From positions 1 to 7,278 of the forward strand of contig JAOZRQ010000353.1 of NCBI GenBank assembly GCA_029940115.1: 7,278 nt of DNA. The letters run 5' to 3'. The notes below the pieces were generated by a model. The model had not been told where the DNA came from, made no database searches, and worked only from the letters and a program-made list of their open reading frames with translations. Of this stretch, positions 1 to 4,504 are shown one piece after another (the first letter of the stretch is position 1; every line of letters begins with the position of its first letter). The stretch comes from Desulfobacterales bacterium. Lineage in GTDB: Bacteria > Desulfobacterota > Desulfobacteria > Desulfobacterales > 4be13. The position numbers were made by a program, and so were the translations under genes.

Positions 1-60
1 CCCGGCTTTTTCCCGAATGGGCCGACTTCCCTGCCAAAAAAAAGCCGGGTTTCTTTTTTC
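1..60. repeat. Terminator-like palindrome, copy 1, cut by the window edge
   Basis: The left arm CCCGGCTTTTT (1-11) pairs perfectly with AAAAAGCCGGG (39-49), leaving a 27-nt loop, and the right arm runs into TTTCTTTTTTC (50-60). The last 16 nt (45-60) are identical to 536-551 at the end of a second palindrome, so the two look like members of one dispersed repeat family. The T-rich tail would also let it act as an intrinsic terminator for an upstream gene on the + strand. The left arm may continue beyond the window. The structure is seen directly; the terminator role is inference. Confidence 0.55.
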
Positions 61-65
61 AAAAA

Positions 66-163
66 GTTTGTAGTTCCGCCTTTAGGCGGTTTCTCACCGC
101 CTAAAAGTGGAATTGTAAACGTGTAATATGTAAACCCAATAAATAAAAGAAAGCGGGTCATCA
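66..163. repeat. Palindromic repeat element, tandem unit A
   Basis: Arms 66-90 and 96-120 form an imperfect inverted repeat. It matches at 20 of 25 positions, and four of the five differences would be G-U pairs in RNA. The left arm contains its own small palindrome, CCGCC-TTTA-GGCGG. A tail at 128-163 (ATGTAAACCC, then GCGGGTCATCA) is repeated with small changes at 240-273 after unit B, so hairpin plus tail is a duplicated unit of about 95 bp. No coding potential is apparent. It resembles short non-autonomous palindromic repeats scattered through some genomes; that classification is inference. Confidence 0.65.
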
Positions 164-165
164 GG

Positions 166-273
166 CATCTTTCATTTCCAGTTTGTAGTTCCGCCTTCAG
201 GCGGTCTCGCACCGCCGAGAGGCGGAACTACAAACTGGAATGTGAACCCATAAATGAAAGATGCGGGTCATCA
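166..273. repeat. Palindromic repeat element, tandem unit B
   Basis: This is the better preserved copy. Arms 181-205 and 211-235 match at 22 of 25 positions and extend perfectly outward with TTCCA (176-180) and TGGAA (236-240). A further perfect outer pair, CATCTTTCAT (166-175) with ATGAAAGATG (254-263), is offset by a 13-nt insertion on the right side. The tail 240-273, ending GCGGGTCATCA, is a direct repeat of 128-163 in unit A. The reverse-strand reading frames here are open only because the palindrome and CRISPR-like repeats lack stops, and I do not consider them genes. Confidence 0.7.
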
Positions 274-294
274 CATTTTTTTTCGGAAGCCCTC

Positions 295-322
295 TTGACA
301 TTTTCATATTCAGATATATTAT
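295..322 (+). promoter_or_regulatory. Sigma-70-type promoter ahead of the mini-CRISPR
   Basis: A perfect -35 hexamer TTGACA (295-300) is followed after 16 nt by TATTAT (317-322, five of six to consensus); TATAAG (320-325) is an alternative -10 at 19-nt spacing. Transcription would start near 329-332, at the beginning of the first CRISPR-like repeat. It could drive only the mini-array or, if the hairpin at 467-551 is read through, the cas operon as well. I see no comparably good promoter between 552 and 606. The -10 box overlaps a sequence matching the mini-array spacer (313-328). Confidence 0.6.
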
Positions 323-328
323 AAGAAT
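310..328 (+). other. Candidate Cascade target (protospacer plus TCA PAM) over the -10 box
   Basis: Positions 313-328 match the first 16 nt of the mini-array spacer (367-382) at 14 of 16 positions. The only differences are at spacer positions 6 (A318 against T372) and 12 (A324 against T378). Beyond position 16 the match is lost. Type I Cascade flips out every sixth base of the crRNA guide, so these two mismatches should cost little. The three bases before the match are TCA (310-312), reported as a usable PAM in some clostridial type I-B systems; the PAM of this system is unknown. Binding would cover the -10 hexamer. The alignment is seen directly; the regulatory role is inference, and AT-rich composition raises the risk of a chance match. 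Confidence 0.45.
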
Positions 329-330
329 AT

Positions 331-428
331 GGACGGATGGATGGCCATGAAAATAAGGATTGAAACGATATTTTATATGAATGGGAATTCTTGTCAAACA
401 GACATCCACTAAAATAAGGATTGAACAC
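331..428 (+). CRISPR. Degenerate two-repeat mini-CRISPR with one spacer
   Basis: AAAATAAGGATTGAA occurs at 350-364 and again at 411-425, a period of 61 bp, which is within the CRISPR range. Both copies are preceded by CCA two bases further out. The first copy ends in ATTGAAAC (359-366), the canonical 8-nt type I-B crRNA handle. The second ends in the altered ATTGAACAC, as expected of a leader-distal terminal repeat or a repeat whose handle is not used. The second repeat core, CCACTAAAATAAGGATTGAA, resembles known type I repeats; I recall its reverse-strand reading, FNPYFSG, from spurious proteins predicted in CRISPR arrays. The 5' halves of the two repeats have diverged, so boundaries are uncertain: repeat 1 is about 331-366, the spacer starts at 367, and repeat 2 is about 393-428. 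The transcript would run toward cas8b. It could be a decayed array or a crRNA-like regulatory gene. Confidence 0.55.
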
Positions 429-466
429 ATTGATCAATTTTCGGTAGTCCCAAAAGTTCGATGAGG

Positions 467-551
467 AAGAAACCCGGTTTCAGATTTCAGGGAGCCAAAC
501 GATCAGGTTTCCATGACGCGGCATGGTGTCAGAAACCGGGTTTCTTTTTTC
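467..551 (+). terminator. Palindrome copy 2 with T-rich tail, probable terminator
   Basis: AAGAAACCCGGTTTC (467-481) and GAAACCGGGTTTCTT (532-546) are perfect 15-bp inverted repeats, and the right arm continues into a T-rich tract to 557. The 50-nt loop is long for an intrinsic terminator but contains a nested small hairpin, CCATG (511-515) with CATGG (522-526). Positions 536-551 are identical to 45-60 in the palindrome at the start of the window, so this is also a member of a repeat family. It would end a transcript from the promoter at 295 and insulate or attenuate cas8b expression. Confidence 0.5.
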
Positions 552-606
552 TTTTCAGACTACTGATTTTGGTTGAAAAACCGATTCAGAGAGGATAAAA
601 GGCGAC

Positions 607-2577
607 ATGATAGATGCAATTTGCAAAATCGGGAGAGTCGTGTCTGAAGAACAGGAGCCTGTTGACTGCTTGCTGGAGCCTTTGAAAGTCGAAAAAGACA
701 TAAAAGACAAAAAAGGAGATGTGACAGAAATCAGAAATTATATCTTAAAGATCGTCTTTGATTTGGCTGATGACAAAATCACCATAAATTCGGACAACCT
801 GATGGTGTTTGACGGCAGAAGAAGTGAGAAAAGATTTGTCTATTGCGGAAACAACAAGGGAAATCAAAAGCAGTTTTATGTGACCAGAGACCTCAAATCT
901 TCCAAATATCTCATGGGAGAAACCCTTTGCAGGCTGTTGGACAAAATCGAGGAAGAGTGTGATGAAAGCCTTGAGGAGCATTCTTTATATAAGCTGGCAA
1001 CGACGATCGTGGAAAGTCCTTTGTATGACAAGAAGAATCAGACAATAAGCCTGAAAAAGATAGAAGGGGTGACAGATGACCACCTCAAATTGAGCCCGCC
1101 GCAATTGATCAAAAAACTGATCAAATTGGACCGCGATGAAAAGATCGTCTTGGTGACGCTGGCAGTCAAGGATCAGGATCAGACTGGTCTGACAAACATC
1201 GCTGAGATGGATGAATATAAAGCCTTGGTACTGACCAAGCTGAAGCGAAAAATGTCAAAGTCCTCAAAAACCAGAGATGACTACTGCTATTTGTGCAAGG
1301 AGGCAAAGCCGAGTTCAAGCAACAACTTGAAAGATGTCAAAATGAAGCTGTTCACGACAACGGCCATCAGCTCGGCATCCGACTTGAGGAACTATGACAA
1401 GAACTATCGCATCTGCTCCGACTGTCTGGAGAAGCTTCGCGCGGGTGAACAATTTGTCAGAGACAACATGGGAATGAAAATTGCAGGAACCCCGACGCTT
1501 CTGATTCCAAAAATACTCAGCTTTGAAGAAGATATCTCCCCGGAAGATTTTGAAAGATTGCACTCTGGAGTTGAAATGGCCTTCAAGGAAGAAAGATTTG
1601 ACGAGTTCATTGAGTCTGTTGAATACAGTGCCGAGGATGACGAGGCAGATTTGCAGTTCACGATGGATTTTCTGAGTTACGAGACAGATGGGAAATATTT
1701 CAAGCTCATCAACCACATCCATGATGTGCCGGAATTCTACTTTTCAAAAGTCACGAGGTTGATTGCCGAACATTCCCTTGATTATGAAGAAGAGATCAAA
1801 GGCAAATTTGGCAAAGGGTTCCGTCTCGGTTCGATCTACTCCCTGATCCCGATCAAATACAAGCAGGACAGAAGCATTGCGGACACAAAAAACAAAGCCC
1901 TTCTCTTTTACTCTCAACTGCTTGGGGGGCGAAGGATTGAGAAAGACATTCTGTTTTCATACTTCTGCGAGGCCATGTATCGTTTGCATATGAATCAGCA
2001 GAGTGTTTACAAAAATCTGAGATTCTACAAAGAGGATTCTTTTGATTTTGCTGTCAAAGATTATTTTTACAGATACTTGGTGCTCATGAAGACATTGGAA
2101 GATTTGAAACTGATTGACAAGGAGGACGCATTAATGGAAGAAGGGAAGCATCAGATCAAAACCTCTGAAGATATTGAGGCGTTTCTTTCGGCAAACAGCT
2201 TTGACGAACAGCGGCGGGCGCTGTTTTATCTGGGAATGCTGATCAACCAAGTCGGATATTCCCAAAGTGTGAAGGGCCATAAGCATAAACCGATTCTGAA
2301 AAAGATCACCTACCAGGGCATGTCGGCAGATGACCTGAAAAGGCTCTATGTGGACACGTTTGAAAAGCTTGTTCAGTATGAAGCATTGTATCCTAGTGTG
2401 GAGAATGTCAACGCGTTGTGCAAACATTACTTTGACAAAAGCGACGCGTCTTGGGATCTGTCGGAATTTGAGAATGTCTTTTACCTGCTTTCCGGATACG
2501 CTTACAAAGTGGCCCATCCGGCAAAAACAGAGGAGGTTTCTGACGATGACAACAACGAAGGAGAGGCAGATGAGTAG
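607..2577 (+). CDS. cas8b: Cas8b, type I-B Cascade large subunit (Csh1/TM1802 type)
   Basis: This 656-residue protein is the large subunit of the type I-B interference complex. The family reads the PAM and stabilises the R-loop for Cas3. A four-cysteine zinc-finger-like site is visible: C227-x2-C230 and C270-x2-C273. The segment from about 402 (FRLGSIYSLIPI) and the helical C-terminus (FYLGMLINQVGYSQS, then KPILKKI and DLKRLY) look like the Csh1/TM1802 families. The tail is strongly acidic (DDDNNEGEADE). The ATG at 607 has AGAGG at 590-594 and AAGG at 599-602 upstream. It is the first gene of the operon, and its last 8 nt overlap the preferred cas7 start. The N-terminal part is weakly conserved, as usual for Cas8, so the family call leans on the C-terminus and the neighbours. 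No frameshift is seen. Confidence 0.9.
   Translation: MIDAICKIGRVVSEEQEPVDCLLEPLKVEKDIKDKKGDVTEIRNYILKIVFDLADDKITINSDNLMVFDGRRSEKRFVYCGNNKGNQKQFYVTRDLKSSKYLMGETLCRLLDKIEEECDESLEEHSLYKLATTIVESPLYDKKNQTISLKKIEGVTDDHLKLSPPQLIKKLIKLDRDEKIVLVTLAVKDQDQTGLTNIAEMDEYKALVLTKLKRKMSKSSKTRDDYCYLCKEAKPSSSNNLKDVKMKLFTTTAISSASDLRNYDKNYRICSDCLEKLRAGEQFVRDNMGMKIAGTPTLLIPKILSFEEDISPEDFERLHSGVEMAFKEERFDEFIESVEYSAEDDEADLQFTMDFLSYETDGKYFKLINHIHDVPEFYFSKVTRLIAEHSLDYEEEIKGKFGKGFRLGSIYSLIPIKYKQDRSIADTKNKALLFYSQLLGGRRIEKDILFSYFCEAMYRLHMNQQSVYKNLRFYKEDSFDFAVKDYFYRYLVLMKTLEDLKLIDKEDALMEEGKHQIKTSEDIEAFLSANSFDEQRRALFYLGMLINQVGYSQSVKGHKHKPILKKITYQGMSADDLKRLYVDTFEKLVQYEALYPSVENVNALCKHYFDKSDASWDLSEFENVFYLLSGYAYKVAHPAKTEEVSDDDNNEGEADE
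2119..2125 (+). promoter_or_regulatory. Internal Shine-Dalgarno within cas8b
   Basis: AAGGAGG, complementary to the 3' end of 16S rRNA, lies inside the cas8b reading frame (codons for K-E-D) and stands 8 nt before an in-frame ATG at 2134. It matches consensus better than the site ahead of cas8b itself, which argues for use as a real internal initiation site. Confidence 0.7.
2134..2577 (+). CDS. cas11b: Cas11b small subunit, internal translation product of cas8b
   Basis: Initiation at Met510 of cas8b would give a separate 147-residue protein, starting MEEGKHQIKTSEDIEAFL, made of the helical C-terminal region plus the acidic tail. In type I-B, I-C and I-D systems the small subunit (Cas11) is known to be translated from an internal site within the large-subunit gene, and several copies line the belly of Cascade. 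No separate small-subunit gene is present here. The size, the C-terminal location, the perfect Shine-Dalgarno and the 8-nt spacing all fit. The in-frame start and the ribosome site are seen; production of the protein is inferred from the family. Confidence 0.7.
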   Translation: MEEGKHQIKTSEDIEAFLSANSFDEQRRALFYLGMLINQVGYSQSVKGHKHKPILKKITYQGMSADDLKRLYVDTFEKLVQYEALYPSVENVNALCKHYFDKSDASWDLSEFENVFYLLSGYAYKVAHPAKTEEVSDDDNNEGEADE

Positions 2578-3691
2578 CAAGATCGTTCGGACGAATTCGG
2601 ATTTCCTGTTTGTCTATGAGGGAAAAAAGACAAATCCCAACGGCGATCCGGACATGGAGAACAAGCCGAGGATGGATTATGACACCAAGACCAATCTGGT
2701 GACCGATCTTCGGATCAAGCGGAACATCAGGGAGTATCTCAAGGATTCGGGGAGGAAGATATTTGTTGACACATTGGCGGACCGCAAGGTGTCAGCGGAT
2801 ATCATGCTGAACCACATTGTCGAGGAGGTCACCGGAAGTCAGGAATCTCTGAATGAAATCTTCTCCGAAAACAAGGAGTTGAAGGGTCTGTGGAACACCT
2901 TGACAAAGCATCTCAAAGAAGATGAAAAGAACTATGCCGGGATCAGAAAGATTCATAAGTCAAAAAAAGGCAAAAATGAGCCGGCGCATGTGAAAGCCAT
3001 CAGGGAACAGTTTCCCAAATTCAACAACTCCCTCTTGCAGGAGATCATCAAGCAGCGTCTGGCTGACATTCGCATGTTTGGCGGCGCTTTTGCGGTTGAG
3101 GGATTTTCCAGAACCTACACCGGGCCGATCCAGTTGAACTGGGGATATTCCCTTCATCCTGTGGAGCTGATAAAATCGAACACCATTGTTCCCACCATGT
3201 CGAGTTCTGAAAAAGACGCGTCCACAATGGGGAAGGATTACCGGCTCTATTATTCTCTGATCGCCTTTCATGGCACGATCAACAAGCACCTTGCCGCAAA
3301 GACGGGGCTTGTTCCGGCGGATGTGGACTTGTTCAGGGAGGCGATCATCCGCTCTGTCTCGTACAAGCCGACCAGAAGCAAAAGCGACCAGTATCCGATG
3401 TTTTACCTGGAACTGGAATATCTGGACACACATAACGGGTATTTAAGGGATTTGCGGGATTTCGTCTCCTGTTCGGTCAAGAAAAAGCAGCCGATCCGCT
3501 CCATTGACAACCTGACCCTTGACTTTTCGGCACTGGAGACCCTGATCAACGCAAACCAGGCGGTGATCCGGAGCATCCATCTGTGGCGGACCCCTTTGCC
3601 CGGAACGAGTTTTGACGGATTCGGGAACAATCTGGACGCGGATGCGAAGAAGAAGGTGAGGGAAATCACCTTCAAATCAGGCGGAGAATAA
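2570..3691 (+). CDS. cas7: Cas7 (Csh2 family), type I-B Cascade backbone
   Basis: This 373-residue RAMP protein polymerises along the crRNA spacer to form the Cascade backbone. The diagnostic N-terminal block, SDFLFVYEGKKTNPNGDPD, is at residues 10-28 and is followed by a conserved Arg-rich helix (RIKRNIREYLKD). A second family block, DIRMFGGAF, starts at residue 166, and the GPIQLNWGYSLHPV segment is at 185-198. The chosen ATG (2570) has AAGGAG at 2558-2563, 6 nt upstream, overlaps the cas8b stop by 8 nt, and leaves the short N-terminus usual for Csh2. An in-frame ATG at 2546 with AGGAGG 9 nt upstream would add eight residues (MTTTKERQ) and is a real alternative. The open frame extends further upstream, but that part is a shadow of cas8b. 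Confidence 0.95.
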   Translation: MSSKIVRTNSDFLFVYEGKKTNPNGDPDMENKPRMDYDTKTNLVTDLRIKRNIREYLKDSGRKIFVDTLADRKVSADIMLNHIVEEVTGSQESLNEIFSENKELKGLWNTLTKHLKEDEKNYAGIRKIHKSKKGKNEPAHVKAIREQFPKFNNSLLQEIIKQRLADIRMFGGAFAVEGFSRTYTGPIQLNWGYSLHPVELIKSNTIVPTMSSSEKDASTMGKDYRLYYSLIAFHGTINKHLAAKTGLVPADVDLFREAIIRSVSYKPTRSKSDQYPMFYLELEYLDTHNGYLRDLRDFVSCSVKKKQPIRSIDNLTLDFSALETLINANQAVIRSIHLWRTPLPGTSFDGFGNNLDADAKKKVREITFKSGGE

Positions 3692-3695
3692 TGCG

Positions 3696-4481
3696 ATGGA
3701 AGTTTTGGCCTTTGATGTCTGCGGGAAATTTGCACACTTTCGCAAGTTTTATTCGAATTCGTCTGCTCTGACGCACTTCATCCCGCCAAGAACCACCATC
3801 ATCGGAATGATATCCGGAATCCTGGGGATTGAGAAGAATACCTATTATGAGGATTTTTCCCTGGAAAATTGTGACATAGGCGTTCGTGTCTTGGCCAAGG
3901 TCAAGAAGTCGATGCAGAAACTGAAGTATCTGAAGGTGGAAAGTGTCAACGACCTGAATGGTTCCTATTTCCAATCCGGTCAGAACATGCACATTGCGAA
4001 CACAATGGTTCCGTTTGAATTTTTGTCGCCTTTGAAGATAAGAGAGACCGGCTGTTTCGTATCCTATCGGTTTTATTGTCATTCCAAAACGCAGAGGAAC
4101 AGACCGCATTTTGAGAAGCTCAAGGATCAGTTCGACAAGGGGAAGGTCTGCCATTATCCGATCTCTTTCGGGACCGCCAATTTCAAGGCGTTCATAGACG
4201 ACGTTGTCTTATACGAGGATGTGGAAACATTGAGCTCAAATGAACGGATCCCCATTGATTCGGCAATCCCCCTGAATTGCCTGAGAGAGTTCCCGGACAA
4301 TGCAAATTGTCATCTGGTGCAGGAAACCCTGCCAATGGACTTCGACAAGGACAGATATTTGAAAGCGGATTCGCAGGTCTTGTTTGATTTGAACTGTCAT
4401 TCATTGCATGTGAGACTGAAATCGGATCATCTTCTCCTGTCCCATGATGATCGGAAGGAACGCATTCTGTTTCTGCGTTGA
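3696..4481 (+). CDS. cas5: Cas5 (Cas5h type), Cascade subunit capping the crRNA 5' handle
   Basis: A 261-residue RAMP-fold protein of normal family length. The N-terminus reads as the first strand of the RRM fold (MEVLAFDVCGKFAHFRKFY), and the Cas5 signature PPRTTIIGMISGILG is at residues 30-44. In type I-B Cascade, Cas5 binds the 8-nt 5' handle of the crRNA and contacts Cas8b and the first Cas7. The ATG at 3696 has GGAG at 3683-3686 (9-nt spacing) and lies 4 nt after the cas7 stop, which suggests coupled translation. An ATG overlapping the cas7 stop (3691) is in another frame and is not used. The position between cas7 and cas3 is the standard I-B order. Confidence 0.93.
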   Translation: MEVLAFDVCGKFAHFRKFYSNSSALTHFIPPRTTIIGMISGILGIEKNTYYEDFSLENCDIGVRVLAKVKKSMQKLKYLKVESVNDLNGSYFQSGQNMHIANTMVPFEFLSPLKIRETGCFVSYRFYCHSKTQRNRPHFEKLKDQFDKGKVCHYPISFGTANFKAFIDDVVLYEDVETLSSNERIPIDSAIPLNCLREFPDNANCHLVQETLPMDFDKDRYLKADSQVLFDLNCHSLHVRLKSDHLLLSHDDRKERILFLR

Positions 4482-4504
4482 ATAAGAAGATTTGGAGAAT
4501 GGCC

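Noticed and set aside
329..412. A 27-codon + strand frame (MDGWMAMKIRIETIFYMNGN...) across the first CRISPR-like repeat and spacer, considered as a small toxin of the CreT kind.
   Set aside because: It has no convincing ribosome site, no run of rare codons or hydrophobic segment, and overlaps the repeat and spacer, so the CRISPR-like reading explains the sequence better.
197..437. Two reverse-strand frames containing FNPYFSG and FQSLFSW peptides.
   Set aside because: These peptides are translations of CRISPR-type repeats read backwards and of the palindrome; they have no ribosome site or protein-like composition.
573..599. TTGAAA (573-578) and GATAAA (594-599) as a cas8b promoter.
   Set aside because: Spacing is 15 nt, the -10 is a weak four of six, and transcription would begin essentially at the start codon although a Shine-Dalgarno is present upstream.
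2348..2545. A longer cas7 beginning at ATG 2348.
   Set aside because: The extra 66 residues are out-of-frame cas8b sequence, have no homology to Csh2, and good ribosome sites lie before 2546 and 2570.
4478..4504. A TTG start for cas3 overlapping the cas5 stop.
   Set aside because: The nearest purine-rich site (4453-4460) is 17 nt away, whereas ATG 4505 has GGAG at 7 nt and gives the normal Cas3 N-terminus.
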